Shown: positions 25,701 to 37,700 of the stretch, in pieces
How the letters are laid out: every line of letters begins with the position of its first letter
How positions within the stretch are numbered: the stretch's first letter is position 1
NCBI GenBank assembly: GCA_964017235.1
Contig: OZ024928.1
Location: 88,593,566 to 88,657,565 of the forward strand
DNA: 64,000 bases
Source of the DNA: Sabellastarte sp. h YS-2021
Taxonomy: Eukaryota; Annelida; Polychaeta; Sabellida; Sabellidae
Direction of reading: 5' to 3'
Program-made: the position numbers and the translations under genes
Notes under the pieces: model-generated
Databases searched by the model: none
The model's input: only the letters and a program-made list of their open reading frames with translations
What the model was told of the DNA's origin: nothing

Positions 25701-28700
25701 CCTTCAGATCCCACTCTCAGTCCCACCCTTGTGGACCTGTCCTTAGTGACGGTAATGGGGGTTGTGGATGGTCAGAGCACCTCCGGGCAGCCTGACTTGA
25801 GTGAGAAACCAGCTGAGAAGAAGAAGAAAGAAGAGAAGAAGGAAAAGAAGGTTTCTGCCTCTAAGCCGGTCAAACCGGACAAGTCGGTCAAGTCTCCTCA
25901 CCGACCCTCAGCTGAATCTACCGACCAGAAACTGGAAGTTATGGAGCAAAGATGGTAGGACCGCTTCAACCGACAAGAGGCCTTACTATTAGCTAAGACT
26001 CTGGACCGGTAGCCAACCTTCAGTGCTGCCAAGGTCACCCTTACTCATGCTCCTCCGGCCAGTGCTATCAGTTCCGAACCTTTCCTGAAACCATCTACTC
26101 AACCTTCTGCATCTTCACAGCTGTCGCACCGACCAGCTGCTTCTCTCTCACCGGCTACAGACCCTGTTGATACTGCCACTGCTTCTAAGGCCGGTTCTGA
26201 CTCTTCTCAGCCTACTCACCGACCAGAAACTTCAGGGATTGCCGACCAGCCCACTAAGAGATCATTTTCCACTGCCTTTGACTCCACAAGAAGGGACACC
26301 TCGTCCGGTGACTCAGACTCTGAAAGTGTTAGTTCGGATAGACCTCCAGTTGACTTGTACCCGGAAGAGGGTGAACTATCTGACGATCATGAAGTTTCCT
26401 TTACCGACCCCGACCAATCTCTCTCTGAGGAACAGTCATATAGAGAAACTATGAGAGGGATTCGGTTATATATGGGATGGAATCATGTTCCAGATATCGA
26501 CTTAGGTACCAAGACGTCAGATGATAACCCTTTTGCCGGACCGAAACTCCAGACTCCTGGCAAGGTATCCGTCAACCTCCCCACGGACGAGTGGCTTTGC
26601 AGCAAACTTTCAAAGGACAGAATCCAAGGGCAAGACAGCAAATAATGTTTCAGCAGCAACAGATGAGCTCCAGTTCCTTTTAGATTTCAATTCCAGTGTG
26701 TGCCAGGCTATGGCCAAAGCAATGGAGCAACTTACGGACTTTGTTTTTGTTAATATGGCAAACACTACTCTGTTGCGACGAGACTCTTACTTGTCTTACC
26801 TCAAAGCTGGAGTGAAGGCCGACACCCTCAATGCCCTGAGATCTGCACCTCTTGAACTGGATATCTTATTTCCAGACTCAGTTATTAAACAAGCAGAGGA
26901 GGACATATCCAATTTTGATAGAAATCGCTCTGGGTCGGTCTACAAAAAGGGCAGGTACCACCCGTATGAGACACAGGACAGAAAATCTGAGTCAAAGAAA
27001 CAAGACCGACCGGCTTGAAAGAATATCTCTTCTCATGGGCAGCATAGAAGAGGGAAGAACAAACTCCAGTATTCCTCATGACCAGCCAAGGGCCAGCAGC
27101 CATATAAATGACAATTACTGTGTAACAAAGTTACGGGAACGGCTGCTGGCCGGGAGCATACCCAAGGAGACATTGACTTTTCAACCTATAGACACTCACA
27201 GTGTTGATTCTAGGAATTTCAAAAAGTGGGGGCGATCCCCCACCACTACACAAAATGTGGGGGAGGGGCTAAAAATTCTGGGGGACGACTTTATGACAAG
27301 TTTAAACTAATAAAAAATACATTTTCAGTTTATTTAGGCATTTTTAACAGTGGACTTCTATTAATTAGTGGTCAATTTTTATTGTCTTGCCCAATAAAAA
27401 TAAACTTCAAGGCTAGTGATAGAATTTAAAAAAAAATACTGAAAATGGTTATTTACATCAAAGTGGCTCCTGTCATGGCATTATGGTTTTAAGTTTTCAT
27501 CTGAAGTCATGGCATCACAAATTCAGTCATTACACCATCAATTCATACAAATATGTTGGAAAACCCCACAGAATACCATGACCTCATGAATAGTAATGAG
27601 TAGTCCACAAATTCTTCAAGTAAAATATTGCTAAAAAATCCAATGGAATCGTCAAATATTTTTTACGCATACATGAGCTCTGTAGTCCTTCTAGTATTTG
27701 ATCTTAAATCAGAAAATATTAAGAATTAAAACCACCACGAAAATCTGTGACCTCATTAATATTAATGAGTTGTCCGTGAATTTTGATCCAGTAAAATATT
27801 TTTCTAAGGAATTCCGACAGATACGTAGTAGCTTTCTACCAGTGAACACCCGCCTACCAGTGAACGCCCGCCTTATATATCTTTATTAGAGGTCATGGAC
27901 AAATGCTTCTATTTGCAAACAAATTGGGCGTTCACTGGTATTTCCGGTTAGCGGTAAACACGGTCGATAATAAAGATATATTGACAAATCACATCACTTT
28001 CAAGGAACTGTTCCCCAGCATATTTAAATCATTAATTATTTTGAATGTCATTGGATAATTTGGTTGAAGCAGAACATAAACTAAACCTCCAAATATAAGA
28101 TAAATGCTAAATGTTACCTTAAACACGGGCGTTTACTGGTAGAAAGCCACTACGCCAATAGGGTCACCACCGGCTTCACTGCCATGGCCTGTTGTGGTAA
28201 CAATCCAGTCTACTGTAAGTTTCGTTTTTCTTGCAGCCATTTTTTATATAATCATCCACTTTCAGCTTAATTTTATATTTTTGGGTATAATATGTCCAAA
28301 TACTGTCTGTACCTCATAATATATTTGAGTTTGTAAACGATCACGAAACCAAAATCGTCTACTGGCATTATTCGAAGAACGTTTCGACGGAAAAATCAAA
28401 ACCTCGACAAACTCTCGCTCCACGCAGCGTTTCGATTTCTTTCATCTCTCGTCTTTTCGCTTCGTATATATATCCCGCATTGCCTTGTGCTGAATGCGTT
28501 CTTTTACAATCTTGTCCCCGCATACTTCGATGAAATCCGCGAGCAAAAGCAAATTAATGCGAGATATCGCAGAAAACGCATCCTAGAAGCAACTCTGCAC
28601 TCATGTAAAATTATGTGTTGTAAACCATGCTCTTTCTGCAACCGGGCATCCACAAAGGAAAGGAATAAGTCCTGGCATAGCAGATGTAAAACACAAAGAT

Positions 28701-31700
28701 CAGATATCAAAATATGTCAAAGGTGCTTCTTCTGTCACTCAGTTGTTTTGTGTCCAACCTGTGGTCAATGTCCCTCATGTTGCAAAAACTCTACCTGTAG
28801 GTCAAAACTTTTGGCAAACTTGGGTGGAAATGGGTGCCGGTCCGAAAATAGTTCAAATATTGAAAGAGGGTTACATCCTTCCCTTTCGGATCCGGCCAAA
28901 TCTTTCAAGGTCTCCCACAGTCATAAGCTGCTATATCAATCCCCACAGGAACAGCTACCTGATGGAGGCATTACATCAGCTTGTAGACAAAAATGCTATA
29001 GAACTAGTGCACAATCAGTCCTCCCTAGGGTTTTTCAATCGCCTATTTTTGGTTCCCAAACCCAACAACAAATGGAGACCAATACTGGACCTAAGCAAAC
29101 TAAATCTGTTCCCCAAGGTGGAAAAATTCAAAATGGAGACACCGGAAACCATCAGAACTTCCCTCCAAAAAGGGGAGTCGGTCACCTCGATAGACTTCAA
29201 GGATGCTTATTTCCATATCCCAATACAGGAACAATCCAGGAAGTACCTTAGATTTCATGTCCAGGGCCGGACATACCAATTCAAAGCTCTGCCATTTGGT
29301 CTGTCCACAGCACCCTTGGAATTCACTGTAATAGCAAAGGAGGTGAAACTGACGGCCATACACAAGGGTATAAGGATCCACCAGTACCTAGACGACTGGT
29401 TAGTAAGAGCCACTTCCCACCAAATTTGTCTCCAGCATACACAAACACTGGTCAAGATGTGCCAAGACCTAGGCTGGCTGGTGAATGTAGAGAAATCTGA
29501 ACTGGAACCCAAGCAAATCTTCGACTTTGTAGGTTACGAGTTCGATCTCCAGTCCGGCCGGGTCTGGCCCACTCCGGAGCGCAAAACCTTCAAGAGAAAA
29601 TACAGAAGCTCTTAGCTCAACCAAACTGCCCGGTCCGACAGTTCATGTCCTTGATAGGTTTACTAACAGCCACGGAAAAACATGTCCACCTAGGTCGGCT
29701 GCATATGAGGCCCATACAGTGGCACCTCAAAAACAACTGGAGAGTTCCGGAATCACTAGAAAAGGTCATTCCTATACCCAGATCCCTTCACCCTCATCTA
29801 AAATGGTGGCTGGAGGAAAGTAATGTGCTTCAAGGTCAACCATTACACCCCTTAAAACATGCGCTGCAAATCTTCACAGACGCATCAAAAGAAGGATGGG
29901 GTGCTCACTTAAGCGAATGCACTGCAAGAGGGTCCTGGTCAGTGCCAGAAAGCAAGTTGCACATAAACTATCTGGAACTAAAAGCAGTTTTTCTAGCTCT
30001 AAAAGAGTTCCAAGACCTCTGTACAGGCAACATAGTCCTAGTGGCCACAGACAATACCACAGTCGTGGCTTACATAAACAAAGAAGGAGGCATGAGGTCA
30101 GGCCCACTCTGTGCACTTCTATGGAGAATCTTGACCTGGTGTACCAAGCGTCAAGTGACTCTAAAAGCCGGACACATACCAGGCCATCTAAATGTGATAG
30201 CAGACAAGCTATCCAGGCTGGGTCAGACCATCCAGACCGAATGGTCCCTCCTCCCGGAAATCTTTCAAAAGTTGTGCAGCAAATGGCACCGGCCTCAGAT
30301 AGATCTATTTGCCATGAGGTTCAACCACAAGTTAACTCAGTTTGTGTCTCCAGTACCGGACTCCCTGGCTCTAGCAGTGGATGCACTCACTTTGCCATGG
30401 GAGGATCTGGATGCATATGCCTTCCCACCGACCGCCATATTGGGCAAAGTGGTGGAGAAGTTACCGGACTCCCCATGCAAGAGACTCATTCTGATTGCCC
30501 AACATGCCTTGGTTTTGGGATTTGGTGACCATGTCCAGTCAGGTCCCTCTCAGTCTGCCCAACCTGCCAAATCTGTTGACACAGCCCTTCAATCAGATCC
30601 CTCACAGAAATCTGACAAATCTAAATCTCCATGCATGGCTCCTAGAGCCACAGCAATCAAAGAACAGGGCTTCTCTGAGGCAGTGGCAGCAAGAATTGAG
30701 GCTCCTCAAAGAAGATCAACCAGATCAGTCTATGAGGCAAAGTGGACCATTTTTACAAAGTGGTGCATCACTAATCAGGTGGACTTCAGGTCTCCACCTG
30801 TAAAGTCGGTGGCTGACTTCCTACTGTACCTCTTTGAGGACAAGAAGTTGCAGCCCAGCACCATTGATGGTTACAGGTCTGCCATTGCTGATAAGTTGGG
30901 TAACGCATCAGTCAATATCAGCAAGGATGATAATCTCACTCGTCTCTTGGAAAGTTTCCACAGAGATAGACCCAAAGGACGGAGGGGAATACCCTCCTGG
31001 AACCTTTCCCTGGTATTACACCAGCTGACGAAGGCTCCGTTCGAACCCCTTAGGGAGGCATCTTTGAAACATTTGACCCTCAAAACTGTCTTCTTTTTGG
31101 CACTGGGCTCAGGCCAAAGAAGGAGTGGTATCCATGCATGGCAGCACAAGAACATCAGACACCAATCCGATTGGTCTAAGGTGTCCCTGTTTCCATCTCC
31201 TAGCTTTCTTTCCAAGAATCAGCTGGCCAAAGAGGGTCCAGAGAGTGTAGCCCCAGTGGTCATACCAGCCCTGGCTCCTACTCTGGATAAATCCCTCAAG
31301 TCTGACAGATCCCTTTGTCCAGTCAGAGCATTGCGCTACTATTTGGACAGGACTTCAGACCTCAGGCAGCACAAGGAGCTGGTCTTTGTCTCCTTCAAGA
31401 AAGGTTTCGACAAAGACATCTCCCCTGCCACTATCTCCTCATAGATAAAGCAGACTGTGATCCTATGCTATGAGCTCTGTGATCAGCAAGCCCATACCCT
31501 GCATCAAGTTAAAGCTCATGATGTCAGGGCCTTTGCTGCCTCTAAAGCCTTCCAGTCGGGAGTATCTTTAGCACAGATCTTGGCAGCCTGCCACTGGAAA
31601 TCTCATAATACCTTCACACAGTTTTATATGAAGGATGTGGCCTGGGCCAATTCAGAGCTCTTCCATTTGGGTCCTGTAGTGGTTGCTCAGCAGATCCACC

Positions 31701-34700
31701 AACAAACTAGGACCTAGAGGAGATCTGTAAATACTGTACATACAGTTAAGCAAAAAAAAAAAAAAAACTCGGACGTGCTTCCTTCGGGAGGTTTATTTCT
31801 TCTGATGGGACTAAACTCAGCCCTCTCTTCCCCTACCTCAGAGCAGGTCTGTCAAAGCGGGGGTGGGGGTGGGGTGGGGGGGAAGTCGGTTTGGACTGAT
31901 TAACCGGTCTCTGTTGACCGACTATAGCTTTAAGGGTTTCCTGGCCTCAGGGTCGACCCAGGCTCGAAAAGAGTTTTAGTTTATTTTATGAGTTCATCTA
32001 AGTCCCTAGTAACTTACCCGCCAACCAAGCGGTAGTTATTCAGCAATTGTCCATTGGATAGGATGTATTAACGCAATAAAATTGGACACACAAGACCCTC
32101 CCACCGACCCCGCTATCAGTCTACTAAGGCACTCAGAGGACGTGGGTTCAATCCCAGGTACAGGCAGATACATAGTGATTTGGATGACCACTTAAAATGG
32201 CGGTCCTCTGTCATTGGGTCCTATCCCCAGTGGCAGGTTAAAGAACCTCGAGCACATTGATAAATGGTCATCCTTGAGCCTCTATCTTCTAGTTAGGGGA
32301 ATGTCGGTTGTGAGTGGGGGCTGTACCTGTACAGTTGGATTGGTTAAATAGCGCTTTGAGTCCTGTAGTATATGGAGATATTGTACTGAGTATAAATAAA
32401 TAAATAATAATAATAACTAGAGGATCGCTAGCGAAACAAAGCGATTGTTTTTGCATGGCAAAAACCAAGCGTCCCAAAAGAAAGATGGTGTTGGCTGCTT
32501 ATAATAGAAAGAAGATCTTGCCTAGATACCGTGTCAATCTAAAAGTATATCAAAAAAATAAAAAATTGGAAAATTTAAAATGGTTCAGGAGATACAAGCA
32601 ATTTTAAGTTTTTTAGGCAAACATTTAAAAATTTAAAATGGCTGACATTACCAAACCTTAGAGATATGCTTACAAAGGCTTCAATTTCATACCCACCAAA
32701 GGAAATGGAGCCACCCAGAACAATACCCACTCACTGTACACGACTGGGTAGATGTACTTACTGCCCCATTATCAATAAGATTGATTTGATCACCTGTAAA
32801 ATCACAGGTAAAAAATACAAACCTATTGACTTACCTAAAACATTGTCATGTGAGCTCAGTGACATAGTATACTTAATAACGTGCAAAACATGTCTTATGT
32901 ATTATGTAGGGGAAACAGGCAGAGCCTTCAGATCAAGAATCTACGAGCATAAACTCTCTGTTAAAAAAACCCAAGGATAATAGAGTCACCCCTGTATCCA
33001 AACATTTCACTGGAACTGGTCACTCTCTTAAGGATATGCAGTTCACTATCCTGGAATGGTGCACTCCCAAATACAGAACTCCCAAGCAGGCTCACAGAAA
33101 AAGGCGTGAGCAGTGGTGGATGTGGAATATTGGAGCTGTCCATCCAATTGGCATAAATCAATTTATCTAGACTCTGTGCATTTCTGGTCTTTCTTCACAC
33201 TCTGGAGACCCCTAATTTCTTATATTCTTATATAAATTGAAGGGGGGTATAATCTGGGGGCTTACACTAGCACGGCCTCAAGTGGGAAAGCTGGTAGTTG
33301 CTTGCCATTGGTCGGCAGTTTACAATACAAAACCCTAATGAACTGTATGTACAGGTTTCCTCTGCCCTTCCAACTATCCGTCGTGATATGACCTGTACAG
33401 TGTTGAAAGTGACGTAAAACCCCAAATAAATAAATAAACATACTACCCCTAGTATTATAACAACTTTTTCTGGGATTCAAAAAAGTACTAAAATAAGTAT
33501 AACCACTCTGAAGGAGCTTGCAAACTATTGTAGCTGTTTTGAATACTCATCTTTGTTGAACAGACAACCAGTGCACTTTGGAGCTTCCTAACATTAAAAC
33601 CTGAAAGACTGCTGAACAGGGAATTGCAATATTCAAGCCGACTACTCGCAAGAGCATTTGCAGCTTTCACAGCTGCTTCCTGTGTAGGATGTTGCCTGAG
33701 CCTCATGAGATCTCTCAATTGGACAATATAATAAAATACAGGCCTTACACACACTCTGAACATGGCAAAAAAAGGAAAAATTAGAATCAAACCACACAGC
33801 CTGTCAACCAGATTTTTTACCATTTTGGGAGGATACAATGGATTACCGAAAATGTTGACTGGGAAGCAGGACTTCTGTTTTTCATGATGCATCTGTGAAC
33901 CAAAAATGATAAACTTGAGTTTCAAGATATAATTACACATAGACATTTACTTCAAGCTGATTTCTTTATTTCACAGAAAGGAAAACTTGACTAAATTCTG
34001 TGTTATCATTTTGTGTTGCAGGGTGAACACAGTCCAAAAACTTGAGTGAGTTCAATCTAATAATTTTGTTATATTTCAGACTATACTCAGAAGAAGAGGT
34101 TGCTACCATTAGGAACCAGACAATTTATGATGTTATTATGGCAACCACCAATATTCCCCCAGATGCAATACAAGCAAATCCATTCTTCTTTAGTAATGGT
34201 GAGACAAGCTTAAAGATAAATTCTTATGCATCCTTTTACATTTTGTGGTTAAAGTTTTTTGAGGGCAGGGCAAGCATTTGTTATAATCATTCTTAATCTT
34301 TTCACTGATAATCTGGTGAAATTAAATATAGAGCTGTAACTTGTTTGTGTCATACCCTACAGAACAGTTAAAAAATGTAAAAGACTTTGTTGGTGAAATG
34401 GCTTTAAATAGAAACCAAGATCACAGATATGTTCTGAATTTCTCTTAAATCAAACAAAATATTCAATTGTGAATGTTTTTACATACTGTGACAATTTTTT
34501 TTGTTTCTTGTACTATGAAAGAGCTGCAAGAAAAAAAAGTGCTGCAAGGAAAGCTAGAGTCATGAATTATTTAGAGTTAAAATGTCAGGTCAAGTGTACT
34601 CTCTTTTCGGTGCATATCTGGAGTTTTGCCATTATTCTCATTTAACTTATTTTAAACAGGAATTACATCCTGCATGTTTTACATGAAAATCAGTTTTTCA

Positions 34701-37700
34701 GCTATAAACAGATCTCTTTAATGAGTGGAGTGATGGTCAAGGAGCAGTCAAATACAAAGGTTACTACTCAACTTGGCACAGAAAAAAATCCATAGTTTTT
34801 CCAATATTTGATTTGTCTTTCAATCTTTTTCTATACAGGTGACCCATGCCCACAACCATTCCAGCTGAGTGCCTCGCACATGGAAGAGTGCACAGAAGTG
34901 AAGTACTTTGATTACTTCTCCGGCAGTGAGTGGTCATACGCACTGTCATTCACAGCACTCTTTGCTACCTTTTTTGGTAAGTACTGCATACTTTACCATA
35001 GTAACTGCCTAACTGGTACATAGAGACCTTTGCTTGAAAGCAAACTCCCTGTCCTGTATTTACAAAGGTTCTTAAACTCATACTTAAACTCAGACACAAT
35101 CTCAGTGTTGGTCTTACCTCGGATAATGTTGAAATTTGTATTAGCAAAAGTAATCTCACAAAATTAACTTATATATGAATTTTAAAATGAGTTTAAGTTT
35201 TAAGAATTTTCTATATGATGAAAAGTTTGAGTTTAAGCATAAACTCATAAAAATGACGCATTTTAGCACGAATTTAAGTTTAAGAATCCTTGTAAATACA
35301 GGCCCAGATCTGCTAAAAAATTTTATGTGAGCAGGGTCTAACCAAATGAAGTAGTTTGTGAAACAACTGACTTTGGCTTCCTGGTTGGCATTATCCCAGA
35401 GGTAATGAGCAGTTTCCCATGAATTGTTTTATGTGGGTATTGCCTGACCAGAGTAACAAGTGATTATATTTTGGGAAAGATCCAGACAGTAGTCTGGAAA
35501 CAAAAATAACCCAAAATTTTGGGAACCACTCCCTGGTGGAGGTCTGTGCTCTATGAGTGCTTCCTAGTATGGTATGTTCTTTCTCAACATCACGGTTCTG
35601 GGTTCGAATTGAGTTTATGGTATCGTGTAGGGAATATCCAAAGATTCACTGTAGTCAGTAAAATAAAATGTAAAAGTAAACAACACATTTTTACATTGTA
35701 TGTCAAAGCTAACTAAGTGTTAAAGTTATACTTTAAAGATTCTCTGTTCAAGTCTAGTGCAGAGGACTTAGTGGTTGATTGGTTGGTATTTATTTACTTG
35801 GTTATTACTGCAATGGTGTTGGGTTCGAATCCAGCTCATGGTAACATGGCATTCACTGGTGATCTCTCTTGATACGACCTTAGCATTTGAAACGTGGTTA
35901 AACCCCAAATCTTGACCCTTAGGTGATTGCACTCTGTGTCCAGGACTTGTTGATAACACTGATTTTGTAAAATACACTTTTGCTTAACTTATTGTTTTTC
36001 TTCTCTCGACTCACTGCATGTGTCATTAGTGTCAGTTTTATAAACATTTTTTTTTCCAAACCAGCCTGTGTCGGAGCATTATTTTGTATCGCTGATATGC
36101 AAAAGAAAAAGCTGAAGAAACAGAAAACTGAACAATTGGATCCTGCCAAAAGGAAGAGTGAACCTGGATTTACAGAAGGTGAGATAAGAGGTTCTGTTTA
36201 AAGATGACGAACTCGGACAAGATATGAACTGAATACTTCCTGATTTTATCAAATAATCAGCTGAAGCTAATGGGAAATTTCCACAAGTCCAAGCTGTTAG
36301 TAATGCCAGCAAAGACCAGGCTCTGTTAATTACTTACTACTGGATCTACTTACACCTGTGTACATAAGACCACAACCTGTCTGTATTGGTTTCTGTAGTG
36401 AGTACTTTTTATGTGAGGATACCAGTCTTGTGCAGAGCACTCCTCATTTTTCATCCACAGAGTTATGATGACATTCCTACAAAATATTTGAAATACTTTC
36501 AGCCTTAACCTTGGGTTTAAAAATGTTGATATTTACAACTTAACTATTCCTGTATAAAAAATACCTGTGTGTGGAAATGATGATCTGAATGGAAAGGTTT
36601 TCCAAATACACCATAATCATTATAAAACAACTGTAAGTTATGACTATTTCACAGTTGCAGTTATTCTATTTAAGTCAAATCCTTTTTTTGACAAATTTTT
36701 GTCTTAGTTCCAGATTATTATTATTATTTATTTACTATTATTTTTATTTCTTTTCAATGGCACTTGTATATTTGTAACATTAAATTTAGTGTCATGAATA
36801 AAGTAAGAATTTTGTGGGAAATAAGTTAAGGGATCATTATTTTTGTTTTATAAACCTTAGATACATTTGTTTTAGTACATCTTGATAAAAATCTTTTATT
36901 CAACTGTAGATTTAATGTGTTTCAGCCACGGAATGGGTCGGTAAGAAACAAGGCTACAGAGGTGTCAGGATTATTTTTAATGAGGCAAAACAACAGATAC
37001 TGGTGAAAGATACAGGGTAAGACCTTACCTCTATTTTCTCATAAATACCACAAATGCCCTGTTTTGCCAAATTGTATTTACAAATTATCTGTTCAAGTTC
37101 AAATTAATGCTTAATTGTTATGATTTGAAGTACTAACTAAAGGATATGTTTTTTGCAAAATAAAATATAATTGACAAAATAATGAAATTCCATAAAAGAT
37201 GCTAGCAATATGAAAAAAAATGTGTATCTTTTTGAAATGTAGGAAATGCTCCAGTATCCACCCTGGCTTTTAGTTGAATAAAGGTACCTATTATTAATTC
37301 TGAATGTTTTAGGAAAACCATGCTTTGCTTCATTGATTTAACCTCTTGGTAGCCAGTACGGATTCACCTGTGCGCCATGATAATTGCTGATATTTAACGT
37401 ATTTTGGCGACTTTTTTATTACAGGTCTTTCTGATGCTTTCTGCTTAATTTTATCAAACTGCAGAGACATAAAAAGGTTTCTTCAGATAAAGCAAACAAA
37501 TATTTTCACCAATTTCAAGAGAGTTAAATTTAATTATTTTAGGTAAAATGTTCTAGTAAAACAAAGTTGATAAATTTGAATATCATGAACATTATTTTTT
37601 GAATATTGTTTAACATTCAGTTTTTGAAAAATAAAAACAAACAAAAATTACAGGAAACACATAAGGTAAAGAGAAACAAATATTATTTTATGTAAGTATT

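Larger units (their letters stand above)
25141..32081 (+). mobile_element. DIRS-type retrotransposon, copy C, best preserved
   Basis: The 40-bp ends 25141-25180 (TTTTATTGCGTTAATAAATC...) and 32042-32081 are inverted copies with one mismatch. The interior has the DIRS set in order: gag-like, Cys-rich segment, RT, RNase H and tyrosine recombinase. Length is 6941 bp, or about 5.5 kb without the hAT-like insertion at 27199-28597. Breaks include stops in the gag region, a frameshift near 29580, a probable small deletion near 30500 and a TAG at 31442. DIRS elements integrate by tyrosine recombinase and leave no target duplications. It is in DUOX intron 8, sense orientation. Confidence 0.92.

Noticed and set aside
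28487-29251. A 254-codon frame overlapping the DIRS-C RT
   Set aside because: Its first part is hAT-like sequence, and beyond the Cys-rich segment it shadows the RT frame, which carries the real motifs. Only the Cys-rich part was kept.
29896-30528. A 210-codon frame overlapping RNase H of DIRS-C
   Set aside because: It shadows the 29645-31444 frame, which contains the RNase H and recombinase motifs.
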